NCBI RefSeq assembly: GCF_000817785.2
Contig: NZ_JTCM02000004.1
Span: forward strand, 119,897 to 183,896
Source of the DNA: Hassallia byssoidea VB512170
GTDB lineage: Bacteria > Cyanobacteriota > Cyanobacteriia > Cyanobacteriales > Nostocaceae
DNA length: 64,000 bases
Reading direction: 5' to 3'
Shown here: in pieces, positions 8,224 to 17,850 of the stretch
Numbering within the stretch: the stretch's first letter is position 1
How the letters are laid out: each line of letters starts with the position of its first letter
Notes under the pieces: generated by a model
The model's database searches: none
What the model was told of the DNA's origin: nothing
The model's input: the letters and a program-made list of their open reading frames with translations, nothing else
Position numbers and translations under genes: made by a program

Positions 8224-8703
8224 ATGTCTTCGTGTGGTTTGGCGGATTTGAAAGGCGTAAATTTAGGTGGAGCCGATTTGAGTGGAGCTGACCTCAGTCG
8301 AGCCGATTTAAGTGGAGCGGATTTGAGTCGGTCAAACTTAACTGATGCAGACCTAAATGGAGCCAACTTAAAGGATGCAAATTTGAGTGAGGTAAACTTT
8401 ATTGGGGCAGACCTGATTAAGGTAAACTTGGAGGGAACTAACTTGAGTCGCGCTGATTTGCGGAGTGCAAATTTAGTGCAGGCAAACTTGATTGGAGCTA
8501 ACCTCAGCGAGGCAGAATTGAGTGGAGCCGATTTAAGTGGAGCCAATCTTCAAAAGGCAAATTTGATTGGCAGCAATTTGAATGAAGCAGAATTTAATAA
8601 TACAAATATAAATGGAGCGACCATCACTGAACAAGAAATTGCTGGTTCAACTATGCATGTAGGCTTATCTCACAAATGGGTGACATCGGCTGGTGGTTGC
8701 TAA
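8224..8703 (+). CDS. Pentapeptide-repeat protein (159 residues)
   Basis: From about residue 7 to residue 135 the sequence is a run of A(D/N)LxG-type pentapeptides, e.g. GADLSGADLSRADLSGADLS, predicted to fold as a right-handed quadrilateral beta-helix of about six coils. The last 25 residues are non-repetitive. There is no signal peptide. Such proteins are very common in cyanobacteria and their functions are mostly unknown; some bacterial relatives (Qnr, MfpA) mimic DNA and protect gyrase, but nothing here points to that. The ATG at 8224 directly follows a palindromic element, and no strong ribosome-binding site is seen. Confidence 0.85.
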   Translation: MSSCGLADLKGVNLGGADLSGADLSRADLSGADLSRSNLTDADLNGANLKDANLSEVNFIGADLIKVNLEGTNLSRADLRSANLVQANLIGANLSEAELSGADLSGANLQKANLIGSNLNEAEFNNTNINGATITEQEIAGSTMHVGLSHKWVTSAGGC

Positions 8704-8723
8704 ACCCATCGAGCGGAGGATCT

Positions 8724-8752
8724 CTCGTTACCAGTCTCTGACTGGTAACGAG
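8724..8752. repeat. Palindrome, GTTACCAGTC type
   Basis: Arms CTCGTTACCAGT (8724-8735) and ACTGGTAACGAG (8741-8752), 12 bases each and perfect, with a 5-base loop. It lies between the converging pentapeptide and metalloprotease genes and may end transcription. It resembles the 3210-3238 palindrome in layout. Confidence 0.8.
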
Positions 8753-8769
8753 GAAACCCACGGGTGTGG

Positions 8770-11760
8770 TTAATTACCTTGCAATGGGGCGTTTAAAACT
8801 TTGTCGATCCGATCGCGTGTTTGTAATAAGTGCGCTTTCGTATATTCGTCTTTTGAATCTGCCCCATTAAGTTTTTCTTGCAATTGTTTTAACTTATACC
8901 ATGCCATTGTCCGCGCATCTTCGGGTACTCGTTGTTTTCGCAATACCATCGCTGTCAACAAATCGAGATATTCTTGTTGCAAGCCTCGGCGCAAACTACT
9001 AATTTTCATTTGCTTGCCGTCTGGTTTGAGAACTTCTGTCCAGATGCCATTTTGTAGAGTATCAAATAGTTCTGGCAAAGTCAAAGCTTTCCCAGGAGGA
9101 CTTTTAAGTTCAATGTCGCTGAGTCGAGAAATGCGATCGCTTGATAGCAATTCTCGCAACACCATACTCTGCATGTTTAATATCAAATCGTGTATGGGAT
9201 AATCCAAACGCCCAGTACGAGTTCTACTACCCCAATGTCGCCACCGCGATGGTGCTAATTTATTCAGCAGTTCCGGCGAGAAGGTGAGCGCATTTTCTGC
9301 AAACATATATTGTTGTAATGTCGCTAACGCTTGCCGTTGCTTTTCTACTGTTACTGGTTCAAACGGTAATCTACCTTGACTATCGCCTCCTTTAACTCGG
9401 TAAAAAGACTGTCCTCCAATGTATTTAGTAGTATAATAAATATTCTGAAAATAGTTACTTAATACCGTACTAAAGCGTTCCGTCACATCACTGTAACTAT
9501 CTCCAGCTAGGGGATAACGCTTATTTAGCCTATCCCACATTACACGAGAATTTTCTAACTGCCACTCCGAATAAAGCAGCACATTACTACTATTGTCCCA
9601 AGCATCGGCAGTCGGGTCGAGGTCAGACACATCCTCATCTGTAGAATAACTTAACTCAGGCTTGTCAGATTGTTGAGCGATCGCACTCAACGCGGGTTTT
9701 TCCGCTGCGGGAGTAGTTGCTGGAATTGATGTGTAGCCGTATTTAATTGCCCATTCATCATAAGGTCCCACCATATTTGGAAAATAATCTCCCTGCTTCA
9801 CTCCTGGAGGTGCGATATTCGGGGGGATATAATCCATCACCGAGGTAGTTAAACCTTTGCTGCGAGTGATTTTAGTATTGTTCATTTCTTCTGGAGGCAG
9901 TAAAGTACTACCACGGAAGTTATGACGTAAACCGAGAGTGTGTCCAACTTCGTGAGCAATAATTAAGCGTATATATTGATGGATATAGTCTTTTACTTGT
10001 TCGCTAGTCGGGGGTGTGTTTTGCAACAGTGACATTGCTGTTGTCCCAATCGCAAATTGATTTGCAGCTTCTAAGCCATAGCACAAATCGTACTCACCTG
10101 CCATTTTCGATAAACGATTTAACAATTTCTTTTCAGCTTGCGGCTTTTGGTTGGGAGTATTGTTAGCTTCTAAACCATTGGTGCAAAGCAGCCGATTTTG
10201 CATCAACGCTGATAAAGAAGTGCGATTTTCTCCTTGACTCGGTTGGACAATATCGCGATAATCTTTTTTCAGGGTGCGGACAAAGCTAGCGTCTACTAAA
10301 ATATCTGCGTCTAAAATTTCCCCAGTTAGCGGGTTAACGCGAGATGGTCCTAGGGCAAAATATCCATCCACCGTGTTAATCCAGCGGATAGTATTGTAGC
10401 GGATATCTGCCGGGTCCCAAGCAGCGTTATCCGGCATTTGCTGCACTTGAATCGCATCTTGGAATCCAGCTTTTTCAAAAGCTTTATTCCACATGAGAAC
10501 GCCTTCTTTAATTGCATCGCGGTATTCTAGAGGAACGGCGTTATCAATCCAAAAAACAATCGGTTTTTTCGGTGGAGAGATTGCCGCATTCGGATCTTGT
10601 TTTTCCAACTTCCAGCGATTGATGTAGCGGACAAACGGATCGCCGCGATCGTCGTCAGATAAATCTTGATAAGCGGTGATAAAATAGCCAACACGTTCAT
10701 CAGCCAAACGCGGTTGATAGTTGTTTTCTGGTAGTTGAGAAATACTGTAATGCACCCGCAGGGTAAAGCCACGGTCATCAGCTAGTGTAGCAAAATTTGG
10801 TACAGGTTTGTCCTTACTCCCGCCGCCGGTGAAATTTAAAATAGATTCAATTTCCATGTTTGCCGGGAAGGTTTTAGCGTTACCAAAATAGGAATCATCT
10901 TTACTAGCGGGAATTCCCAAACTCGCGGATACTCCTGCTATGTCGGTAAGTAGCAAGTCGCTTAAGTCGATGAGAAGAGTTTTGCTTTGGGAGTTGATGC
11001 TTTTGATGGGGATGGTGTAGAGAACCGAATCACTAAAAGAACGGGCAAGCGATCGCGCTTGTGGATCTCCTTCGCGAGTACGAAAATTAACATTGCGGAC
11101 GACAAAATGCAACTTATTATTTACCCGTTGGAAGTAAAATAAAAAATCTTGCAAAGGCATCCCGCTATAAATACCGCGTTCGCCAATCCCTGATTCTAGC
11201 GTTGCATTGGCGAGATAATTTTTATTTAGTTGCTCTGGTTTAATTTCTAAATAAATTTTATTCTTGTCTTTATTACGGTATAGGGTAAACAGTCCCTGTT
11301 GTTTTTGGGTGTCTTTAATTACCTCATCAAATTGTTGCAATTCATCCTTTTTGGTTGGTTTGGTGGTAGTATTAGGCTTTTCATCCGGTTTGTCGGGGAC
11401 TTTTCCGATTTGTAAAAATGGTTGCTGTGCAGCTTTTTTGTTGTCTTTAACGACCCAAATAAAAGGCTGGCGCAAAGCGTGTTTGTTACTGTCGATTACC
11501 CATACTTGTTCTCTCGGTAGCCCAAATTTATTGTTTAAATTAGCATTTCCTTTCTGGGAGTAGCGCGGTGTAGAAACAGAAAAAGCCTCTCCACCCGTCA
11601 CTTCTGTCTTCTTATACCTTTGTGAGTCAGGTGTACCCTTGTGCAAAAAGGTGTCACTGACCGCATTAACAGACGGTGACTTAGCGCTAACGCTGTAAAT
11701 TGATAGACACAAACCATGCAACAAAATCACACAAAACGTTAATCTGTTCATTCGATCCAT
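8770..11760 (-). CDS. Secreted zinc-dependent metalloprotease (DUF5117/DUF4953 type)
   Basis: 996 residues. The first 27 residues look like a signal peptide (hydrophobic core CVILLHGLCLSIY, then SVSAKS). The catalytic signature HEVGHTLGLRH spans residues 603-613, giving the third His of a metzincin-like site, followed by NFRGS. Upstream blocks (LYRNKDKNKIYLEI, VFWIDNAVPLEYRDAIKEG, ILDADILVDASF) match the large zinc-dependent metalloproteases annotated with DUF5117 and DUF4953. The substrate is unknown; an envelope or extracellular location is inferred from the signal peptide. It is a single gene convergent with the pentapeptide gene and 30 bases from the window of its repeat. Length is normal for the family. 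Confidence 0.87.
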   Translation of the reverse strand: MDRMNRLTFCVILLHGLCLSIYSVSAKSPSVNAVSDTFLHKGTPDSQRYKKTEVTGGEAFSVSTPRYSQKGNANLNNKFGLPREQVWVIDSNKHALRQPFIWVVKDNKKAAQQPFLQIGKVPDKPDEKPNTTTKPTKKDELQQFDEVIKDTQKQQGLFTLYRNKDKNKIYLEIKPEQLNKNYLANATLESGIGERGIYSGMPLQDFLFYFQRVNNKLHFVVRNVNFRTREGDPQARSLARSFSDSVLYTIPIKSINSQSKTLLIDLSDLLLTDIAGVSASLGIPASKDDSYFGNAKTFPANMEIESILNFTGGGSKDKPVPNFATLADDRGFTLRVHYSISQLPENNYQPRLADERVGYFITAYQDLSDDDRGDPFVRYINRWKLEKQDPNAAISPPKKPIVFWIDNAVPLEYRDAIKEGVLMWNKAFEKAGFQDAIQVQQMPDNAAWDPADIRYNTIRWINTVDGYFALGPSRVNPLTGEILDADILVDASFVRTLKKDYRDIVQPSQGENRTSLSALMQNRLLCTNGLEANNTPNQKPQAEKKLLNRLSKMAGEYDLCYGLEAANQFAIGTTAMSLLQNTPPTSEQVKDYIHQYIRLIIAHEVGHTLGLRHNFRGSTLLPPEEMNNTKITRSKGLTTSVMDYIPPNIAPPGVKQGDYFPNMVGPYDEWAIKYGYTSIPATTPAAEKPALSAIAQQSDKPELSYSTDEDVSDLDPTADAWDNSSNVLLYSEWQLENSRVMWDRLNKRYPLAGDSYSDVTERFSTVLSNYFQNIYYTTKYIGGQSFYRVKGGDSQGRLPFEPVTVEKQRQALATLQQYMFAENALTFSPELLNKLAPSRWRHWGSRTRTGRLDYPIHDLILNMQSMVLRELLSSDRISRLSDIELKSPPGKALTLPELFDTLQNGIWTEVLKPDGKQMKISSLRRGLQQEYLDLLTAMVLRKQRVPEDARTMAWYKLKQLQEKLNGADSKDEYTKAHLLQTRDRIDKVLNAPLQGN

Positions 11761-12137
11761 TCCTGAAAATGACCCCCTAATTAATTTTTAATTTTTTTTC
11801 AGCGAAGCAAGGTTGCTTCATTAACTTATGTCAATGAAAAACACGTCTTAGCTGCTTAATATCAAGCAGAAAGCTTGTAGTTTAGTTTTAACCGACATTT
11901 TGAGCTTTGTTATACTTTTTTGCTGTAGTATTTTTGCTAACAATTGCCTTTGTAGCAGAGAGTACGTATTATTTTTACATTGAATCTGGAAATATGCTGA
12001 AAAAAAAGTATAGCAATTTGACCAAATTGATAAAGTTTACTGACAATCGAAAAACTTTTCAATCTGACATTTTACTTTTAACCAAAGGAAAAGCAAGTTA
12101 GAACTCCCTCAAAAATCATGGTACTAAATAATACTAT
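11761..12137. other. Intergenic region between divergent genes
   Basis: 377 bases with promoters for the metalloprotease (minus) and the large pentapeptide gene (plus). A 64-codon plus-strand frame (11907-12101) starts with a hydrophobic run MLYFFAVVFLLTIAFVAEST and could be a small membrane protein, but it lacks a ribosome-binding site and a recognisable family, so I do not call it as a gene. Confidence 0.4.
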
Positions 12138-13949
12138 TTGCCAGAAAGACTAATTCCGCAAAACATAAAAAAATCTTTAGGTAATCTTCATCAAATCATC
12201 AGTAGGTGTATAGTAACTACGGACACAATAATGGCACATTTGTCTCAAGTCTGGAAGCGTTTGATAACTTATCTTCAGGGGACAGAGTTACAACAGATGC
12301 CAACGACAACATCTGTGGAAGCCGAAGTAATTTTACCTCTAGAAAAGAATATATTTGAACAAGATAAAAGTATTGAGTTTTCCCAAAATAATTTGCACGA
12401 ATTTATATTTCCCGAACAGCTGCAAAAAAGCTTAGAAGAATGGACAAAAGCAGGTAGTGGTTTGAGCTTTAATAATAGCGATCGCCAACTACACGAGCAG
12501 ATTTACAATATTTTGGGCAACGGCACGCTGACACCAGAAATAGTCGAACAAGTAATCGACTTGCTGACTACCAGTCAAGAATTTCGACCTATGCTGCTTT
12601 TCCAGCGCTTAGAAAATTTTTATCGCCGATGGTGTCAAGGAGAATTTATCGATGCTGCACCTGATGATAACTTGCCTCAGAAAAAAATGTTGCAGTTGCA
12701 AGCACAAAACATTACCGTCGGACTGCGACAGATAGACATACAGACCGGACTAAACGTGATGATTTTGCTTTTAGAATTACACCGTTATGCTCAAACAAAA
12801 GACGACTTAAAGCAAAAAATTAACTTTTATCCATCTTCCCAACCAGGTCAAGAAAATTTTTTCACATCTCAACTACTGCGAATTATTAGCTATAGCGATG
12901 CCATTGAAATTGGCAATTTTAGCAACATAGTCGGGGAATTTCTGCGAGGTGGCAACTTTAGCGGTGCTTACCTTGGCGATGCTAACTTAACTGGCGCTAA
13001 CTTCAGCCAAGCCAACCTAAAAAACACTTACCTCGGTGATGCCAACTTAACTGGCGTCAACTTTAGCAATGCTAACCTCAAAGGTGCTAACCTCGGCGAT
13101 GCCAACCTCAGCGGCGCCAACCTCAGCAATGCGAACCTCAGCGGTGTTGACCTCAGCAGCGCCAACCTCAGCGGTGCAAACCTCAGTGGTGCAAACCTCA
13201 ACCGCGCTGACCTGAGTAGCGCTGACCTCAGCAGCACCAACCTCAGCAATGCTAACCTCAGTAGCGCCAACCTTAGCAGCAGCAACCTTAAGGATGCTGA
13301 CCTCAACCGCGCTAACCTTTGTGACACCATCCTCTTTGGTGCCAACCTCAGCGAAGCCAACCTCAAAGGCGTCAACCTCAACCATGCCGACCTTTGCCGC
13401 GCTGACCTCAGCGGTGCTGACCTGAGTAACGCCAAACTCAACGGCACCAACCTCAGCGACACAATTCTTTTCAGCACCAACCTGAGTGACGCCATCCTCG
13501 TAGCTGCTGACCTCAGCTATGCCAAACTCAACGGTGCCAAGCTAAATCATGCCAACCTAAGCAGCGTCATGTTCTTAGGTGCTGACCTCAGCGACACCGA
13601 TTTGAGTGGAGTGACTCTCAACCAAGCTGATTTGAGTGGAGTAACTCTCAACGATGCCGACCTCAGTGGGGCTGACCTCAGTGAAGCTGTACTCTTTGGT
13701 ACAGACTTCAGCGGCGCCAACCTCAGCAGCGCCAACCTCAGTGGCAGCAACCTCAGCGGTGCTATTTTCAGCAGCGCCAACCTCAGTAATAGCAACCTCA
13801 GCTACGCCATTCTGGGCAATACCGACCTCAGCGACGCTAACTTAGAACAGTTGACTTGGAATGAAAATCAACATTGGCAAAATGTGCGCGGGTTAGATAC
13901 AGCAGTTAACGTACCAGACGCCTTAAAGCAACAGCTGGGATTAGGGTGA
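12138..13949 (+). CDS. Large pentapeptide-repeat protein with N-terminal helical domain
   Basis: Up to 603 residues. Residues 1 to about 265 are non-repetitive and mainly helical. From GGNFSGAYLGDANLTGANFS near residue 270 to about 570 there are roughly 60 consecutive pentapeptides (NLSGA, DLSNA and similar), enough for about 15 coils of a quadrilateral beta-helix. The C-terminal 30 residues cap it. The reading frame opens at a TTG (12138); an ATG at 12231 (residue 32, MAHLSQVWKRL) is an equally good start and neither has a clear Shine-Dalgarno. No signal peptide. The repetitive DNA creates long antisense open frames that are not genes. Function unknown. Confidence 0.82.
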   Translation: MPERLIPQNIKKSLGNLHQIISRCIVTTDTIMAHLSQVWKRLITYLQGTELQQMPTTTSVEAEVILPLEKNIFEQDKSIEFSQNNLHEFIFPEQLQKSLEEWTKAGSGLSFNNSDRQLHEQIYNILGNGTLTPEIVEQVIDLLTTSQEFRPMLLFQRLENFYRRWCQGEFIDAAPDDNLPQKKMLQLQAQNITVGLRQIDIQTGLNVMILLLELHRYAQTKDDLKQKINFYPSSQPGQENFFTSQLLRIISYSDAIEIGNFSNIVGEFLRGGNFSGAYLGDANLTGANFSQANLKNTYLGDANLTGVNFSNANLKGANLGDANLSGANLSNANLSGVDLSSANLSGANLSGANLNRADLSSADLSSTNLSNANLSSANLSSSNLKDADLNRANLCDTILFGANLSEANLKGVNLNHADLCRADLSGADLSNAKLNGTNLSDTILFSTNLSDAILVAADLSYAKLNGAKLNHANLSSVMFLGADLSDTDLSGVTLNQADLSGVTLNDADLSGADLSEAVLFGTDFSGANLSSANLSGSNLSGAIFSSANLSNSNLSYAILGNTDLSDANLEQLTWNENQHWQNVRGLDTAVNVPDALKQQLGLG

Positions 13950-13950
13950 G

Positions 13951-14065
13951 AGGAGGGAGGGGGAGAGTGGGGGAGTGGGAGAGTGGGGGAGTGGGGGAGG
14001 AGAAGAAAAATAAACAACTTTAAGCGATCCTCTCCTCCCCTCCTCCTCTGCGTCCTCTGCCCCTC
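13951..14065. repeat. G-rich and C-rich low-complexity tracts
   Basis: GGGGGAGTGGGAGAGTGGGG-like units (about 13956-14000) followed by a C-rich CTCCTCCCCTCCTCCTCTGC-type tract (about 14026-14065), again giving a potential long G:C hairpin between the convergent pentapeptide and MarC genes. The C-rich part ends in the common CTCTGCGGTT motif. Confidence 0.7.
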
Positions 14066-14080
14066 TGCGGTTCGTTCTCT

Positions 14081-14704
14081 CTAACTCAAAAACAACTCCT
14101 TAATTCCCGTACTACCAATCTCTATCGCCAACGCAGCCAACAGGAAACCTAAAAGTTGAGTAATAATCACCTCACCTTCTGCACCAATCCACTTGTCAAT
14201 ATAATTACAGAAGCGCAAAATCAACCAAGTAACAAACATTGCCGACAAAATCCCCAGCGTCACGCTTAAATTAGGATTGGCGGCTGACGACATTAACAGC
14301 ATTACCGTCGTCAGCGTACCAGGTCCGGCTAACAATGGCAAAGCTAGCGGCGTAATTGCGATATCTCTCTCTTGGTCGAGTACAGGAGTATCTAATTCAC
14401 CTTGAAGCATTTGTAAAGCGATTAATAGCAGCAACAGTCCTCCAGCTATCCGCAAAGACCCCATGCTGACGTCTAAATAACTTAAAATGAATTGACCGCC
14501 AAAAGCAAAGACCAAAAGAACAGCGATCGCTATCACTACTCCTTTATCTATTACTTTGTTTCTTTGCTGCGGTTCCATCCCCTTAGTCAGAACTAAAACT
14601 ATCGGTATATTACCCACTGCATCCGCAAGAACAAACACAGCAACAAACGTTTTAACGAAAACAGAAATATCCACAGCAGAGACTTTATCAAGGTTTTCTA
14701 ACAA
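14081..14704 (-). CDS. MarC/UPF0056 family integral membrane protein
   Basis: 207 residues with six likely membrane segments (about 12-32, 45-65, 78-96, 112-132, 143-160 and 183-203). The sequence ADAVGNIPIVLVLTKGM and LALPLLAGPGTLTTVMLL are hallmarks of the MarC family. Despite its name, MarC is not proven to give multiple antibiotic resistance; the transported substrate, if any, is unknown. The gene is monocistronic, convergent with the pentapeptide gene and divergent from the nitrilase gene. ATG start at 14704 gives the usual family length. Confidence 0.88.
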   Translation of the reverse strand: MLENLDKVSAVDISVFVKTFVAVFVLADAVGNIPIVLVLTKGMEPQQRNKVIDKGVVIAIAVLLVFAFGGQFILSYLDVSMGSLRIAGGLLLLLIALQMLQGELDTPVLDQERDIAITPLALPLLAGPGTLTTVMLLMSSAANPNLSVTLGILSAMFVTWLILRFCNYIDKWIGAEGEVIITQLLGFLLAALAIEIGSTGIKELFLS

Positions 14705-14899
14705 CCTAACCTCAAACTAGTTAATTTTTCCACAACCCGTAGCAAGATTAAGATGATGATAAGTTTCCGCAAAGTGTTCGTTGGTTAATAAATTCAGGGA
14801 AGATAAAGCAATGGGGATAGAGTCTGTCTTTGCAACTACCAAAGTAAAGATATATTTGATAATCTATCCCTTACAACTCCACTGTTCGTTATTGGATTT

Positions 14900-15715
14900 A
14901 TGAAGTCATACTTAGCCGCCGCTATTCAAATGACCAGTGTGCCAAATCTGGAAAAAAACTTGGTACAGGCAGAGGAATTTATCGATTTAGCCGTCCATCA
15001 AGGTGCGGAATTAGTAAGTTTGCCAGAAAATTTTTCGTTTATGGGCGAAGAAAAGGATAAACTTGCTCAAGTTGAAGCGATCGCCAAAGAATCGGAAATA
15101 TTCCTCAAAAAAATGGCGCAGCGCTATCAAGTTACCATTCTCGGCGGCAGCTATCCAGTACCTGTAGATAACATCGGCAAAGTCTACAATACTTCCACAC
15201 TCATCGACCCCAACGGTCAAGAAATTGCCCACTACCAAAAGGTACATTTATTTGATGTGAATGTCCCTGACGGCAATACTTACCGCGAATCTAGTACAGT
15301 AATGGCTGGTCAGCAAATACCCCCGATTTATTTTGACGAAAAACTCGGTAATATCGGACTTTCTGTTTGCTATGATGTCCGTTTTCCGGAACTTTACCGC
15401 CATTTATCTCACAAAGGGGCAGATATTCTATTTATTCCGGCAGCTTTCACCGCTTTTACTGGTAAAGATCATTGGCAAGTATTACTGCAAGCGCGGGCAA
15501 TTGAAAACACCGCTTATGTCATCGCACCGGCGCAAACTGGAGTAAATTACGCTCGTCGTCAAACCCACGGACACGCGATGATTATCGATCCTTGGGGTAC
15601 GATTTTAGCCGATGCTGGTGAAAAACCGGGAGTAGCGATCGCCGAAATCAATTTCTCTCGGCTAGAACAAGTTCGCCGTCAAATGCCCAGCTTACAACAT
15701 CGCGTATTTATTTAG
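14900..15715 (+). CDS. Carbon-nitrogen hydrolase (Nit1/Nit2-like amidase)
   Basis: 271 residues, cytoplasmic. The Glu-Lys-Cys triad of the nitrilase superfamily is intact: Glu43 in LPENFSF, Lys114 in YQKVHLFDV and Cys157 in VCYDVRFPELYR. The motifs and length match the Nit/YafV-type branch, whose studied members remove the amide from deaminated glutathione or act as omega-amidases; activity on a nitrile is unlikely. It starts at an ATG 195 bases downstream of the divergent marC-type gene. The cupredoxin gene follows about 110 bases after the stop, so co-transcription is possible. Confidence 0.88.
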   Translation: MKSYLAAAIQMTSVPNLEKNLVQAEEFIDLAVHQGAELVSLPENFSFMGEEKDKLAQVEAIAKESEIFLKKMAQRYQVTILGGSYPVPVDNIGKVYNTSTLIDPNGQEIAHYQKVHLFDVNVPDGNTYRESSTVMAGQQIPPIYFDEKLGNIGLSVCYDVRFPELYRHLSHKGADILFIPAAFTAFTGKDHWQVLLQARAIENTAYVIAPAQTGVNYARRQTHGHAMIIDPWGTILADAGEKPGVAIAEINFSRLEQVRRQMPSLQHRVFI

Positions 15716-15824
15716 CTGGTTATTTGCGAAAATTTACAGTTCGATCGCCTTGTGGGATGGTAAACTCACAATCTCTAGAAAGAAAAAAGTTAGTGCTTTG
15801 GCGATCGCACTTGTATGTAAACCA

Positions 15825-16307
15825 ATGAAAACTTCAATTAAGTTTTTTTTCCTTACTGCTGTTGTTTCACTGCTTTGGGCATGTGGTAATGACACCGCAC
15901 AAACAACTCCCGCTAATTCCCCAACCGCTACAAACTCTAATTCCCCAAACGCTACATCAACTGCTGGCACTAAAATTCAAGTAACTGCCACAGAGATGAA
16001 GTTTCAATTATCTCAGTCAACAGTCCCAGCTGGACCGGTGGAATTTGAAACGACCAACAAAGGTAAAATTCCTCACGAAATGGTAGTGATTAAAACAGAC
16101 TTACCACTAGATAAGCTACCACTTGAAGGCGATAAGCTTGACGAAGATAAAGCCGGAAAAGAAATTGGCGAGATTGAAGAAGACGACCTCAAAAGCGGTG
16201 TCACAAAAACACTCAAAGTTAACTTAACTCCCGGTAAATATCTCATCGTCTGCAACTTACCCGGACACTTCAAAGCCGGAATGAGAACCTTCCTCACCGT
16301 CCAATAA
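15825..16307 (+). CDS. Cupredoxin (plastocyanin-like) lipoprotein
   Basis: Read from the ATG at 15825, the product has 160 residues. MKTSIKFFFL begins a signal peptide that ends in LLWAC, with Cys20 as lipidation site. A low-complexity linker rich in Asn, Thr, Ser and Pro follows (about 25-50). The cupredoxin fold carries all four type 1 copper ligands: His84 in HEMVVIK, then Cys143, His148 and Met153 in CNLPGHFKAGM. This spacing is like plastocyanin/amicyanin. A blue copper electron carrier or copper-binding protein at the membrane surface is likely. The open frame extends upstream to a TTG at 15750, but that would put 25 residues before the signal peptide. Confidence 0.85.
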   Translation: MKTSIKFFFLTAVVSLLWACGNDTAQTTPANSPTATNSNSPNATSTAGTKIQVTATEMKFQLSQSTVPAGPVEFETTNKGKIPHEMVVIKTDLPLDKLPLEGDKLDEDKAGKEIGEIEEDDLKSGVTKTLKVNLTPGKYLIVCNLPGHFKAGMRTFLTVQ

Positions 16308-16315
16308 CACCAAAA

Positions 16316-16340
16316 AACCGGGTAATATTCCAACCCGGTT
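16316..16340 (-). terminator. Rho-independent terminator for the aldolase gene
   Basis: Stem AACCGGGT/ACCCGGTT (8 bp, loop 9). Read on the minus strand it is followed by TTTTTTGG, so it fits as terminator of the minus-strand aldolase gene; it may also stop the cupredoxin transcript from the other side. Confidence 0.7.
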
Positions 16341-16380
16341 AAATAATCTTAATATGAAAAACCCGTAATGAGCGCCGTAG

Positions 16381-16398
16381 TGAGCGCTTCAGCGCTCA
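16381..16398. repeat. Short palindrome TGAGCGCT-TC-AGCGCTCA
   Basis: Perfect 8-base arms, preceded by CCGTAG. It belongs to the GTAGTAAGCGC family seen at 1154, 8164 and 46742 and lies 8 bases from the aldolase stop codon. Confidence 0.75.
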
Positions 16399-16405
16399 TC
16401 TCACC

Positions 16406-17485
16406 TTAAACCTTAGCAGTAGCCTTAGTCACAGCATTAAGTTCGCCTTTAGCATACTTAGCAGCAAAATCATCCAAAGAGATTTGCTTAATCTTGCTAG
16501 CGTTACCAGTAGTACCAAATTGCTGATAGCGTTCAGCACAAACCTTCTGCATATACTTAATCGAAGGCTTGAGGAAGTGACGGGGGTCAAACTCCTTCGG
16601 ATTTGCAGCCAAAGCTTCACGCACAGCAGCAGTAATCGCCAAACGGTTATCAGTATCGATGTTTACCTTACGTACACCGCTCTTGATACCTTTTTGGATT
16701 TCTTCTACAGGTACACCGTAAGTTTCGGGAATTGCACCACCATATTGGTTAATGATAGCGAGCAAATCTTCGGGAACCGAAGAAGAACCGTGCATTACCA
16801 AGTGAGTGTTAGGTAAACGGCTGTGAATTTCTTCAATTCGGCTGATTGCTAAAATTTCTCCGGTCGGCTTGCGGGTAAACTTGTAAGCACCGTGGCTAGT
16901 ACCAATCGCAACTGCCAAAGCATCTACTTGAGTTTGCTCTACAAAGTCAACTGCTTGGTCGGGGTCAGTTAAAAGTTGATCTCGGTCGAGTTTACCCTCG
17001 AAACCGTGACCATCTTCAGCTTCACCCATACCAGATTCGAGAGAACCCAAGCAACCGAGTTCACCTTCAACGCTGGCGCCTACAGCGTGAGCTACTTTTA
17101 CCACTTCGCGGGTAACGTTGACATTGTACTCATAGCTTGCTGGTGACTTCGCATCTTCTTCCAGCGAACCGTCCATCATCACGCTGGTGAAGCCGTTACG
17201 AATCGCCGAATAGCAAGTTGCAGGGCTGTTACCATGATCTTGGTGCATGGTAATGGGAATTTGAGGATAAGTTTCTACCGCAGCCAAAATCAAGTGGCGT
17301 AAGAAATTTTCCCCAGCATAAGAACGAGCGCCACGAGAAGCTTGTAAAATCACCGGGCTATCTGTCTCTAGAGCAGCCTTCATGATTGCCTGAATCTGCT
17401 CCATGTTGTTCACGTTGTACGCCGGAATGCCGTAACCGTTTTCAGCCGCGTGATCCAACAGCAGCCGCATTGGTACGAGCGCCAT
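16406..17485 (-). CDS. fba: Fructose-bisphosphate aldolase class II, Calvin-cycle type
   Basis: 359 residues. This zinc enzyme joins dihydroxyacetone phosphate to glyceraldehyde 3-phosphate or erythrose 4-phosphate, giving fructose or sedoheptulose bisphosphate in the Calvin cycle and glycolysis/gluconeogenesis. Class II landmarks are present: [14 protein letters not shown] with the zinc-binding His region, [19 protein letters not shown] with the conserved Glu, GTSHGAYKF and the phosphate loop [11 protein letters not shown], plus [11 protein letters not shown]. It matches the long cyanobacterial/proteobacterial CbbA subtype in length. ATG at 17485 follows an AGGAGG-type site (TTAGGAGGACTATCT upstream). 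A terminator is at 16316-16340. Confidence 0.96.
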   Translation of the reverse strand: MALVPMRLLLDHAAENGYGIPAYNVNNMEQIQAIMKAALETDSPVILQASRGARSYAGENFLRHLILAAVETYPQIPITMHQDHGNSPATCYSAIRNGFTSVMMDGSLEEDAKSPASYEYNVNVTREVVKVAHAVGASVEGELGCLGSLESGMGEAEDGHGFEGKLDRDQLLTDPDQAVDFVEQTQVDALAVAIGTSHGAYKFTRKPTGEILAISRIEEIHSRLPNTHLVMHGSSSVPEDLLAIINQYGGAIPETYGVPVEEIQKGIKSGVRKVNIDTDNRLAITAAVREALAANPKEFDPRHFLKPSIKYMQKVCAERYQQFGTTGNASKIKQISLDDFAAKYAKGELNAVTKATAKV

Positions 17486-17850
17486 AGATAGTCCTCCTAA
17501 TGTGGTAGTCAGCTAGTCGGTTTGAGACAAGCGCAATTTTTACGCTAATCTTAAGACTTTTTTCAACTTTATATAGGAAATTATAACTAGTGTCGGGTGC
17601 TAATGCTGAAAAACTTTACCACCTTCAAGCCTGATTATAAGGGACTGGTGACTGCAAGAAGTCAACTATAAACAATCAAAGGCGATCGCGTAAGTGATAA
17701 AAGTTGCCCAACGGTTCTCAAACAAACCCCAAACGCAACATACGAGCGAAGCGCGTTCGCGCCCCTCGTCCTTTATAGCGGAAGCGAGAATCGCAAGGTG
17801 CGGCGGTTCGCACGCGAGTTACTTCAAATCTAAGGATACTGCTTTAATAT
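17486..17850. other. Intergenic region with a G+C-rich repeat-like segment
   Basis: 365 bases between the aldolase promoter region and tRNA-Lys. Around 17742-17769 there is a G+C-rich hairpin (ACGAG ... CTCGT enclosing CGAAGCGCGTTCGCG), followed by GCAAGGTGCGGCGGTTCGCA, unlike the A+T-rich surroundings. It looks like another dispersed palindrome. A 64-codon frame covering it (17694-17888) runs into the tRNA and is not a gene. Confidence 0.45.

Noticed and set aside
11907..12101. 64-codon frame with a hydrophobic N-terminus.
   Set aside because: No ribosome-binding site, no family resemblance and A+T-rich random-looking C-terminal part.
13028..13795. Long minus-strand open frames (up to 155 codons) opposite the large pentapeptide gene, and a 108-codon one at 8220-8546.
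   Set aside because: They arise because the repetitive (GCxAACCTCAG)-like DNA avoids stops on the other strand. Translations are monotonous Leu/Ala/Arg strings with no start signals.
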